Shown here piece after piece: positions 36,417-48,900 of a DNA stretch of 64,000 nucleotides; position 1 is the stretch's first letter, and each line of letters starts with the position of its first letter. Source of the stretch: Aquila chrysaetos chrysaetos (lineage: Eukaryota; Chordata; Aves; Accipitriformes; Accipitridae); the NCBI RefSeq assembly GCF_900496995.4, contig NC_044014.1, positions 5,282,001 to 5,346,000 of the forward strand, written 5' to 3'. The notes beneath the pieces were generated by a model, which was not told the DNA's origin, did not search any database, and was given only the letters and a program-made list of their open reading frames with translations. Made by a program: the position numbers and the translations under genes.

Positions 36417-39400
36417 CTGGGTTTATAGGTGCTGGGTCTGTTTTCAGATGGGTTTTTAATAAAAAAAAAATTAAAAAAAAAAAGTGAGACTGAATTAGGA
36501 AAATGTGTACTTTTATGTAATCAATTAATATACATTGTAATCAGCTGAATGCATTAAGACTAGGAAATGTTAGTAACAACAGTTCTGAGGGATAGAGTTG
36601 TCATGGACAAAAGGCTCGTATTAAGTGTAGGGGCTTGAATACTAAAGATGACATATCACTCGCATTAAAGGGAAAAAGATTTAATTCTGTTTTTCCTTTG
36701 TGTAGGCAGGTAGTCTCATGCTCAAATGCATGCTTTGCATCTGAAGTTTAGTCTCCTGCATGTTGTCAACACAAGTATGCATGTTTTACTGAGGCAGCTG
36801 AGTGCCCTTTACCAATGTGTAGCTGATAGGGCCAGACTTCAAAAGAAAACCTGAGTCTGCTATCTAAGCATCTGAGGCAGAATATTTTCAATTAATGAGC
36901 AGAACTTGCAATTCAAATTTTTCAAAAGATAAATCCCATTGTAGAAAACTAAGGTTCAAACCAAATACCACTGAATGTCAGAAGGATTCCCACTGACTCG
37001 ACTTCGAGTGGGGATGCAACTTTGAAAGTGCAGGGAGGCTGATTTTCTAGGAGTGAGATCATCTTGACCAAATTTGAATTTATATTGGTGTAGTGTGTCT
37101 GCTCCAGTGGTTTCCCCTTCCCTAGTACTTTCATCAGTGCAAGTATTTCTCCCAGATCAATACCACCAGCATTTTCTGTCCCTTAATTTGTATGGAAGCC
37201 AAAGGAATTATTCCCAAAGTTAAAGACTAGATCCATGAGAGTATGGACACAGTGGAGACAGGGAGCCATGCCAAAACATCATCAGATCATGACTTTGATA
37301 GAGAACTAAGGATGTAAACCAGAGTAATGCTGCATTACTTACAAGTGGTAATGGCTGCTGCTTCAGGAGTTGGAGCGACTGGTAGAGCGGATGAGTTTGT
37401 TACCATGAGAAGAGAAATATGAAATTAAACATTGTCCATGTTTTAAATACATTAAAGACTCACATGAAAAATAGTAAACTGCTCACCATGGTTCAAGAAA
37501 TGACCAGAAATACCTGTTTTTTCAGCCGTTGTGGACTCAGTCGGTACTGTCAAAAAGAAAGTAAAAGCCATGCATAAGTAACTGTGCCATTATTGTGTGA
37601 GCAAAGCAAGGGCCGTTAATGGGGAGGGAATCAGTTTACTCCTAGCATTAGACCAGTTCTACTAAAGCTAAAGTCATTCCTACCTGCTGCTTCAGGTGTC
37701 GTGTTTTCTGCAGGGGCTGATCCCAGACATGAGAGAAAACAAAACTGCAGGTTAGACATTGTCCCAGCACTGGGTAGGCACGAGTGTATTGTGTCTGTGT
37801 GGCAAGGTTTTGGTAGGGGGGGGGCTACAGGGGTGGCTTCTGTGAGAAACTGCCAGAAGCTTCCCCCATGTCCAACAGAGCCAATGCCAGCCGGCTCCAA
37901 GACGGACCCGCCGCTGGCCAAGGCCGAGCCCATCAGCGATAGTGGTAGCCCCTCTGGGAGAACAGATTTGAGAAGGGAAAAAAAAAAATCTGTGCAACAG
38001 AAACAGCAGCCGGAGAGAGGAGTGAGAAGATGTGAGAGCCTCAGCCCTGCAGACCCCCAGGTCAGTGCAGAAGGAGGGCAGGAGCTGCTCCAGGCGCCGG
38101 AGCAGAGATTCCCCTGCAGCCCGTGGTGAAGACCACGGTGAGGCAGGCTGTCCCCCTGCAGCCCAGGGAGGTCCACGGGGGAGCAGGGGGATGCCCCAAA
38201 GGTGGCCATGATTCCATGGGGAAGCCCACGCTGGAGCAGTTCGTGAAGAACTGCAGCCCGTGGGAAGGACCCATGCTGGAGGAGTTGGTGGAGGACTGTC
38301 TCCCGTGGGAGGGATCCCACGCCGGAGCAGGGTAAGAGTGAGGAGTCCTCCCCATGAGGAGGAGGAAGGAGCAGCAGAGACAACGTGTGATGAACTGACC
38401 ACAAACCCCGTTCCCCTGCGCCGCTCTGGGGAAGGAGGTGGAGAAATCAGGAGTAAAGTTAAGCCCAGGAAGAAGGGAGGGGTGGGGGGAAGGTGTTTTA
38501 AGATTTAGTGGTTTTTTTTCTCATTATCCTACTCTGATTTGATTGGTAATAAATTAAGTTAATTTTCCCCAAGTCGAGTCTGTTTTGCCCGTGATGGTAG
38601 TTGGTGAGTGATCTCTCCCTGTCCTTATCTCAACCCATGAGCCTTTCGTTATATTTTCTCTCCTCTGTCCAGCTGAGCAGCTTTGGTGGGCACCAGGCAT
38701 CCAGCCAGGGTCAGCCCACCACAGTGAGGTACCCGAACCACGGGAGGCCTGCAGGTCTCATTCGAGAGGCGATCAGCCACAGCACCTGGAGGATGCTGCT
38801 GCTGCAGCATCATGGTTAAATCCATGAGAATATACACACAGTGGAGACAGGGAGCCAGTAAATACATGGTCAGAACTTGAGCAGACAACCAAGCATGTAA
38901 GCCAGAGTAACGCTGTATTACTTACAAGTGGTAATGTCTGCTGGTTCAGGAGTAGGAGAGACTGTTACTGTGAGAAAGAAAAGAAGAAATAAATTTTGTC
39001 TGCATTTTAATTGTATGTTTTTGCCCCAAAAACATCGCATGATGCCACGTGAGCAACTGAGAAGCCCTTGGCTGCATGGCTGAACGCGGCCCGAGTATCG
39101 GTGCATACGGCTGTGACGATAGAGCTGCGGCGGCACGGCGGTGTGCATCGCCTCCGCAAAACCCTGCGGCGAGACCCTGAGCTTGGGCAGGGAAACAAAT
39201 AACGCAGCTGGACAGGGCACGGCTCTGGCAGCCAGCGTTGCCTTGCCAGGAAGGAGGGTAGTCTGCTAAATCCTGAATTGAGACTGAAAATGTGAGTGTC
39301 TGACAGTTAATTTCTCGACTCAGTCCCGGAGCGCTGCGTGAGCCAGGGATCCTGCTGTCCTTCGTGGTCTGACAGTACCTCTGCTCACCGCCGTTCAATA

Positions 39401-39970
39401 AGTGACCAGAAATAAATACCTGGTGTTTCAGTCGTCGTGGACTCGGTCGGGACTGTCAAAGAGAAAATAAAAGCCACGCTTTAGTAATTTTTCCAATACT
39501 GAGCGAGCAAAGCATAGATTGACAAAGCAAAGCAGCGTTATCGTTTAGGTGTAATTAGGCCAGGTATACCGAGATCCCCAATCCAACTACATTACAGTAG
39601 TTTAGCCCATATTTTGGCATTTGTGTAAACCAGCTTGTGGTATTTCTACCGCCCTCGAGGTTGGATGGAAACCATATGTGTGGTTGTGCGTATCTCCACA
39701 GAGGCAGAAGAACTCAGTGTGGCAGGACACCTCTGTCCGCAGATCCCACCAGGAGTTGGCGTTCACCTGAATGCCTTGAATTCCTCAGGGCTAATGATGT
39801 GGTAAGGGCTCTACCACCTCCGAGAGAGCATGAGTTTTGGCTCAGTGCTGCTAAAGTCCAGGGGAATCAGCACTCTGCTGCGGGATAAGTTGTATTTTAC
39901 TAAACCTGAGATAAATAGACACTGAAGTACTCCATACCTTTTGGTTTAGGTACGATAAGCTCCGGAGGGA
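36417..39970 (-). CDS. Cluster of seven Pro/Thr-rich linker mini-exons
   Basis: Seven exons of 21-42 bases, each with AG acceptor, GT donor and phase 1-1 borders, encode in order: [10 protein letters not shown] (39938-39970), [10 protein letters not shown] (39420-39452), [13 protein letters not shown] (38926-38967), [10 protein letters not shown] (37684-37716), [10 protein letters not shown] (37514-37546), [11 protein letters not shown] (37343-37378) and PAPINP (36417-36437). They resemble the Thr/Pro-rich spacers between SRCR domains in DMBT1 and would be O-glycosylated. Several are recent duplicates: PTESTT occurs twice and the TPExA(A/D)ITT type twice. An ERVK-like LTR sits among them. Confidence 0.6.
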
Positions 39971-42900
39971 CTGTCAGGAGAGAAAATAAAACCCATCAAA
40001 AGCAGGAAAGCCAGATCAATGCTTTCAGTTATAAAGTAAGACAAGCAGCAGGACAGTCAGGGCTCTCCCCAAAACCGTGACTGAGGTTATGCTTTGTGAA
40101 GAAGCCTTGGAGAAGGCTGCAGGTGTTTCTCCCGTGCTATTTTCACTGCCACCCCATGCAATGAGTACGTCTGTCGACAGCGGGGCAGAGAAGCAAACCT
40201 GGTGGGGACAGGTATCATTTCCATCCTGCCTCCTCACCCAGGCTGAAATCCAGTACAAATTGCTGTTTGCAGTGAGGTAGCTCCACCGCTGCAAGATCTG
40301 TATGAGCCTAGCAGATGATCTGTCCGGAACTCCTTTTTAAATTAAATAAATTACGTGCAGCTTGGGAAGGTTAGTTTGGAAACAAGCATTTTGTTCTGTA
40401 AATTACCAAAACGTTTAAGCAAGTGTGGCTCGTGCTGCAATACAGCCTCTTGATACATCGGAGGAGAAATGTCTTGCAGTGTGCTGGACTATGGTGGATT
40501 GAGCAGGACTGAGTGAATTAGGAATGCGGGCTGATAGTCTGAACACGATTTCTCCTGAAACGCTTCTCCTGGGGCTTGCAGCTTATGTACAGCACATCAA
40601 AGATTTGTTGCAACTGTTTCTCAAATATTCATTGTAATTATTTGTCAGTAACCATCAACTAAGAACAGTGCATGGTACCAGAAAAAGGGGAGAGGAGAAA
40701 AAAATAACAAAAATAAAATCAAAGTGAAAATATGGGCCTCTTCAGAGGGGTACAGAAGCCTTATTCACTTCTTCAGGAATGCGTAAGTCTCACAGCTATT
40801 GTTATTCATTATATCATTACAACACAGTATGACAGCACAGTGTGAGTATCATTTCCCTATAGGATCTCACTTTCTCTTGGACAGAAACAGCGGAGTCCAC
40901 AAAGATGCAGTGGCCTGCCAGCCTACACTGATGTCTAGCGTCAGACACACCACATTCACCTAGTGCCAGAACCTCCAACAAAACAATTTCCATCTGCATC
41001 CTCAGCTGGCAGGAATTTTCTTCCTTTTCCTCAATAAACTTCACATAAATATGATGCAGATCTTTGAAAATGAGTACAATTTCTTAAAGAGAAGAAAATA
41101 CGTTTATAAAATTGCAAGTCTGATGCAAGTACTTTGAGGGTCTTAGGCAAATAGTCTTTGTCCCCAAAGCAGAGTCCAGGTTGATCTGCCAAAACTTACT
41201 GGTGGTCCTCTCTGGAAGAAAATGCCTACAGCCCCGTTTTTCCCTCTCTGCTTCCCCCAGACCCAGGTAGAGGAATCCCTTGGTGGAAGGAGGAGATGGC
41301 CCCAGGATGTATGGAGCCCACAGGGGCTGGTCCCACCAGTGAGCAGGGTGCCCGTGTCCATCCTTCTTGGCTCTCATCAGCCTCCCCTTTCCCTCCACGG
41401 CCGCTGCCAAAGGTCCCCGTTCCCAAAGTGGCTCCAAGCCTTGCACCAAGCTCTTCCCTTCACCCATACCAGCTTGCATGAACAGCTTAGGAAACTTAAT
41501 TCCCATTAAATGAAACGGAAAAGGTGAATACCTTCACAGATAACACCAGCGTCTTCCTTGTGGTAGCAGTCGTGCGTGCCCAGCCCCCTGTGAGAGCAGT
41601 GCTCCAGGGAGGGCTCATCCCCTCTGCACGCCACGTTGTCCAGGAGAATATCTCCTGTGCCTTCCCCAAAAAAGGCTTCGATTTTGGCTGAGACAGCCTT
41701 TCCGCAGCCCAGCTGCCTGCACACAACCATGGCGTCCTTCATGTTCCAGCCATCATCGCAGACGGTCGCCCAGCTCCCGTTGTGAAAGACTTCGAGGCGT
41801 CCCGAGCACACATCCCGTCCGTTAACCAGCCTCAGGGACATGTCTTGGAAAAGCAGAAGGAAATGCACGGGCACTCAGCAGCCTCAGAAAAGGGCTTTCC
41901 AGGTGCATTTATCAAATAGCAAAAGCCAACTTTGTTGTGTTGCACAGAAAGTGGCAAAACCATGACATTAATCTCATTGTAACAAGCCACACTGTGTCAG
42001 TTCATCAGCTATGATAAATCCTTACTCTCATAGTGTGCCATATATACCTGGGAGTAAATATAAAGATTTTTTTTCTCTTTTGGGCTCCGATGTAAATGTC
42101 CGTAGCTAACATAACCATCCCTATCGATACCGGTAGTCTTTAACAGCAAAACTCTTAGATAAGCCTCAGGTATCTCAGAAATTCGTCTTACATGCATTTA
42201 CTTGCTTTGAAATTTTTACCTATAAAATTTTTGCCTTCCTACCAGTGCTTAAGTTACTATATAAAATATATCAGCTGTGAAAACTTTGCAAGACCCATCT
42301 AGGGAGAACTCACCAGCTGGAACGGGCTCTGTTGTGACCGGGGAAGTAACTGGCTCTAGGAAAGGAAACAGAAAAGTGAATTTCTAGTTTTACTACAGAG
42401 GATGCTTAATAACCTTCTGCAGTTACTATGTGAAAAAAAAGAAACCGGTAGTGATATAGAGCAACCCATTCATCTCTGGAAGCATCACCACCAAAAGGGA
42501 AAAGGCTGCAAACCCTTTTTTAAATGTCAGGTGTTAACGGTTGCAGTTACCTTGCAGGTGTAAGCTTTAATTGTTTTAGGTGTGGGACATACTCACCAAA
42601 GAGACACATCTGCTAGGGTTGTGTGTTTAACTCTGCTTGAGGTCTTTACTAAAAAAACTAACTCTATTAAAAATTTGCTTTGATTTTTTCCCCAGGGGAG
42701 TTATCCCCAGGATAAGCTGTAAACCAGCATTCTTTGTGCCAGGTCTCATCCACAACCCCTTTCACCCAGTTAGGTTTCACCTTGGTCATTTCAGGCTCAT
42801 AGAACGCCTGCCACGTGGATGAGCTTTGTCCGTGGACCACCACTTGTCGTAACACCGACAGAGGCTGCAGTGACTCGGGCTCTCCAGCTACACGTGTGTT

Positions 42901-45900
42901 TCCAGTCAGAATACAGAATTGCTGGAAAACTGGGAATTGATTAAGAAAAATCCTAAAGGAAGTTACTAAAAGTAATTTCCTACTAAATACAGGAAAAGGA
43001 AATTTGATTTACTAGTCATAGTTCATAACTTATGGGAAATCAGGACTATGAGGACTGAAATATGATAGTGATCATGTAAAATTATGATTCAAATAGTAAC
43101 GCATAAAGCGGCCAGGTAATAGAGTAGGAAATGGCATCAGATACGATTGACAATGATATTCCAGGTAGCCAAAGGATTTGAGAATCAAAATAAAAAATTA
43201 AAACACAAACCTGTGTGAATAAACTGCATGGGTTAACAAAAAGAAAAAATGTGGTAAAACACAGCGATTCTCATAGGTCTTGGTTTCACGCCTGAAACAA
43301 TTGCACTGACGGAAACAAGTTGCGCGTCAAAATCTTAGCTGCAGGCGAGCTCTCGCTGCTCACGAAGCAATAATCTCCCAGAGATGCGCTAGCGTACCTG
43401 CGCAAATGACGCCGGCGTCCTCTTTGTGTCGGCAGTTATGGACGGCGATGCCTCTGTGGGAGCAGTCCCACAGGTTGTCTTCATCCCCTCTGCACCGCAC
43501 GTCATCCAGGAGGATTTTCCCAGAGCCCGGACCAAACCGGGCTTCAGACACAGCTACCAGAGCTTCTCCGCACCCCAGCCTCCTGCACACCACCCTGGCG
43601 TCCGCCAGCTCCCAGCCGTCGTCGCAGACCGTTCCCCAGCTGCCGTCGTGATAGAGTTCGACGCGGCCCGAGCACCCGCCGTCGCCGTCTGCCAGTCGCA
43701 GGGACAGAGCCGGGGTATCTGCGGCGGAGAAGGAGCCCGCCCAGCGCATCAGCGGGGTTTGTCCCAGGCGGTGGCACGGCCCGTCTTCGGGGCAAGTGCC
43801 ACCCCAGGGAAGACGGGAGCAGGTAGCCTGCAACGGAGTCTGCTCTGGCAAAGGACCCTCCCCTGAATTTCAGTGCTGTCGTAGGATAGATATTATAAAT
43901 GCTCGAACCCGTCTTTCTACACGCCCAATGGGTGCGGACATCGTCCTCTTCCAGAATGTGCTCATCTCCGGGGAAAACGATCCTCAGCTGTGCAGCTAGC
44001 TGCCACCTCTCCCCTCTTTGTGCAACAAAGGGAAGGTTTTCTACCTTTTCTTTACCATCATTCTCAGCTGTACTGTAGAGCTGTCTAAAGGACGAACGCA
44101 AATACCCAGAGCCAACCTTTTCCTGGGATACCTTGCAATCTAAGTTTCTTCCTTTAAATAATGCCTGGTTCAGCTTCTTTTCCCATCCTTGCTAACCCTC
44201 TGGCATAACAGATGGTTGGCACAGCATCATTTCCCCAGAATAGTAGCAGAGCTATTTCTCCAGACCAGGCTCATTTCTGAGAGCTGGGTACTTACGGAAT
44301 ACTCCGCACATTTATCTCACTTTCAGAGGGAAAAGCTTTTAGAGATCTGAAGTTCCAAATTAGTTTTATGGGCCTGGAGTGTATTTTTCTTTCAGAGAAA
44401 GAAATCAGAGACACTGCCGACAACATAATTGAGTTCCTCCTAGTTTGTGGCCATCATAAACTGTACCACGTATACACACCTGTCTTACTCCTTGGTGGGT
44501 CAGTGATTACGAGGTTTTCATTTTGGGACATTTTGCTGTCACCTGGCAGCCATTTGTAACCAACTAATTCACATCCATTCAGAATGAGGGCCATGTTTCC
44601 TAGGACTCTCTTTCTCCTTAATTCTCCTTAATTCTTTTTTGCTGACCATGATCAAAGCTCCTTCCATCCGAGTACCATGCTTATCATTTACTTCTGCAAA
44701 AGTTGGCTGTAAAGAAATGCCAGCACAATGTGCTTGGCTCGCTTCCCGAGAGCTAGGTCTAAACAATTTGGCACAAGAGTGCCAAATATGATTTCAGGGA
44801 GAAAAAAAGATAATTGAGACAAAAGATAATTAAGCTGTTGATCCAGGCGTTGAGTATTCACCAGGGAAGGTGAAAGGTGTTAAATAAAATGTTTAAGAAC
44901 TGGACTACGGTAGCTATCTAAATCCAGGTGGGAATAGTGAGAAAGAGACAGATTAAAAATTCTATATCCAGATCCAGATCAAAAATTCTATATCCAGATC
45001 CAGATCTTGACTTAAATTACAGGCAGAAATAAATTTGTTGTGATTCAGCTGATACTACATATGGCTTTATAGGGAGGGAGGCATCTTTCCTGTTAAAGTT
45101 TCTAAGTCAATGAAGTATTTCATTAATCTGAAATATCAACATCAGTCTGAAATTTTGGGGGCACTTTTTCAGAAAATAAAGGACTGATTAAGTAACAGTC
45201 CCAAGGATCTTTAATGTATTCTTGTGGGGTTGTCTACAGACAGCTGAAAGGCAACTTTTTACTTTCAGCAAATTAATAAAAGAAAAGAATCGATATTTGT
45301 ATCCCTTCAAAGTCAATGCTTTGTGCTTAGTTAAGTGTAGAATATAATGAAAGGAATCAGTGAGCACCTAGTTTTCCTGAGACTTTAACACAAACTACAG
45401 TTTACCACACACTATACATATATGAGATGAAATTGTTTGCTCACATACTTGGTTGAGCAGACATAGGTAAAGCACTTAATAGAGGCACATAGTTGCATAG
45501 CAATGAGGGTATTATTAGGAAACCATATATGCCATATATGTATAAAGTTCCTTAAACCTGCATAATAGTCAACAGATCACTCATTTAAGAAATTCACGTT
45601 CAGCTTCCGAAAGCCAAGCAGATCAAAGTCAATCCTGAGGGACCACATTAATTTCTCAGTTTCACTGGTGTGTGCAAAGTGCAAACTTCTTTCATTCAGC
45701 TGGAATAGAGCCCAGGCTGAGTAAGTAAGGTAAGCAGCAAAATCTGATCAAAGCTCTGTAAAATATTCTTCAAAGTAGGAAAGTTTTCATTTCTATCCTT
45801 TTGAAAGTCAAATGACTGGCAGGAAAAAGGTAGAAAACCACTGAAATTTCTTCTTCACTGTGCTGAAGATTTGTCTGTTCGTATCCAAGATGTTTGTAGA

Positions 45901-48900
45901 AATTAGGGTGGATAGATCCTAGATCTTGAACATGAAAACATTGTTCAAAATAAGGTTAATGGGAGGAGCAGTAAGCAAATCTGTATTACACTTTCCAGTG
46001 CTGCTACCACTGGTACTGAGTCACAGCTCTGAACTTCTGACAGCACAGATAATAAGGCTGTAGAAGACAAGCAGTGTTTAAAAAAAAGTTATAGAGAGGA
46101 GTTACCAGTTGCCTTGCTAAGTGTTTATCGTGTTATGCAGCATCTTGGACTAACAGATGGTATGGGTGTTAAACAGCCAGCCACAGCTACCGAACCGTAA
46201 TGAGATCCTCAGCCCTTGCCACTGAAACTGGAACGGTACAGATAGAGTAGCAGAAGGAAAGGCAAGATCTGTGCGCTCTCTGGAGGACACGATGAGAATT
46301 CAAAATGATCTTCATAAACTGAATAAATGTCAAAAATCAGCAAGCTGAAATTTAATAAAGACAGGTGGAATGGGCTGCTCATTGGAAAGAGAAAACCAAT
46401 GCACAAAGGCAAAATCATCCTTTCAGCTGGCACCGAAGGACCACAATAAAACTGGAAGTTGGTAATGTTAACGCTACAGTGAGCCAGTCCAGTCTCAGTC
46501 TTGCTCTCAGAGTGATACATGGGAGCTACTTATTCTCCTTGGTGCTAAAGAGACCTCAGCTGCTCAGACGGTGACTGCACATTTAAGAAAAATAGAGATA
46601 GTGGGGAGAGCTTGCATGAATGAATCAAGAATATAATAGGCTTGAAACTCATGAGCTCTGAGGAAAGCTTTAAAGAGCTGAATTTAGTTTCTGTGGGAAG
46701 TGTCTTTCACTTTTCTGAAGAGGGGCTTTGAAGAGGATGGCCACCAGTTCCTCTGGCTCCCTGGAGTCCACAGAAAGCTAGAAGAGCAACTGTAGGCACT
46801 ACAGAAAATGTCCATCAATAAAAGAACTTTGAATATAGTGTCCAACACATTTTTTTGCGTGTCTTGAAAATATCTGTCAAGTCCAGAGGCAAAGTACACA
46901 TAGTCATCTCCCCTGGTGGAGATTTGCATAGGAGTTTAAAGCCTACTCATGCTACCAATTTCTGCTTGATTAGAAGAGGAGGTAGGACAGCATGCGGTGG
47001 ATAGGAAGGTCCCAGCTCAGCTGATGGCTTATGCAAAATAGGCCTGTCTGGTGAAATTCTGGTTTTAAGATTTTTTAATACCTAAGAAATTATTTCCTAG
47101 ATTCACTAAGACAGTTCATTCATTAAAAAACTTGCAAAGCATATTACAAAATAGATGCCAGAATAGGAGTTTCCCCAACAAAGAGAATGGGGAAAAGGTG
47201 GGACATCAGGGACTTTCTGAGCCCCAAATGGTGCCTTGCGGGGTGATGCAGGACAAAGACATTTTTGCTCCTAAAGGATTCCAGGCACACAGGTTGTATC
47301 TGACTGTTCCTTACCTTCGCTCAGCGTAGGTGGCAATGTTGAAATTGTTAATGGCTCAGTACTGTCTGTGACTGGGGGAGATGTGATCAAGTTGTCCATT
47401 TCTGTGACACAATGATCTGTTGAAGCTTTGAGGAAAAAGCAACAGGAACAATGAACAATAATGACCAAACATGAATATGAACCAGAATTAAATTTTTGGT
47501 TAAAATTATCTGGATTTGTCATTTTGCCAGAAAATTGTGAAAATACAGGAAGCTTTGTTTCAGAGAACAAACATGGACTTATCCCTCGTACTTCTACCTG
47601 AGTCTCTATCACCACATAATACCATGATAAATAAATATTTAAATTTTGGATTTTTAAGGTTCTTAGCCACTGGAGAATGAAGCAAGGTATTCTTAGCCCC
47701 CTTTATTAAAACTTCATTGCATACAATTTCCATACAATATGGCTTCTCCTTAGCTCACTTACTTAGACTCAAAATTGATTTTGCAACTACAACTTTGTCT
47801 TTGTAAGCTGTGCTTAGGATTCCTGGTGTAGATACTCCCTCAGTGTCTTCATTTACTGAAGTGGATGCAAAGGAGGAATGCAGGGATGTTGAAGGGACTA
47901 TGGTAGAGTTGAGGAAACACATTATTGGAGAAAACCATCAATCAGTGATAGAAACTGGAGCTGATGATTGCCGATATGATTTTGATGATGTCCTTGAAGG
48001 AAGAGTGAATTGGATTATAATCTCTAAAATCTGGTAATTTGAGTCAAAACTTCAAGCGAATAATCACTCGGGTAAGGTGATATTTTGTTAATATTGACAA
48101 TAAGGATCCGGGCTGGGCGGCAGATCTGGGGGCTTAGGCAGCAGGCATTCAAGTGAACTTTCTGCTGATATTCTCCATAGGCAGCTCCACAACACAAAAC
48201 AACTACAGCGTGGTATGCTTTACACTCTCCCATCATTAGTTCCTTGGTGAGAAAGTCCAACAGGGATGAGTGGGAAAGTATAGAGGACCAGCTTCTGCAC
48301 TGGGTTAGGTGGTGGCATCTCCATCTTTAAGATCGGGAAAGAATTGTCAAAGATTATTGAATCTTTAAAGTGAAGATGTCCCAGTCTGATTTAATCATTG
48401 ATGCTCTCCACTTCCCAGAAAAAAGGACTGATATTTGGGCACTTCTGCTACCTAAATTATACCAATAGCACAAGCAGCTTAAAGCTCCAAATTGTTCATA
48501 AGTACATGTCTCTCAGATTTTGACAGCCCAATATTTTAGAAATGAAGGGTTTAGAAGCTGGATTCTTTTTTCACTTGGATGAAGCAGTTTACCAATACTA
48601 AACCTTATACAGTTACTGTAATCCTACCAATGTAATCTATTTTAAACAAACTTGAACACTATTATTATTATTAGATTTTTATGGCACAGTGTCTGTTCTT
48701 ACCTTGAGTAGCTGTGCAAGTGGTTTCTGGAGCTGAGGTGCTAGTGTCTCCTGTAAGTGGGGTGGGTGAAATGGATGATTCTGCAGTACTTTCAGAGGCT
48801 GTGAGAAGAAGGAAGAAACATGGAAACGAGAGACAAAGGGCATTCAGGTAAGGCTCAATGACTGAATTCAGCTCTTGATGAATTTAATTGCCTTCAGGCT

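Noticed and set aside
37631-38508. Open frames of 140-260 codons on both strands
   Set aside because: They lie inside the ERVK-like LTR and its edge. LTR repeats produce open frames by composition, and there is no retroviral protein motif.
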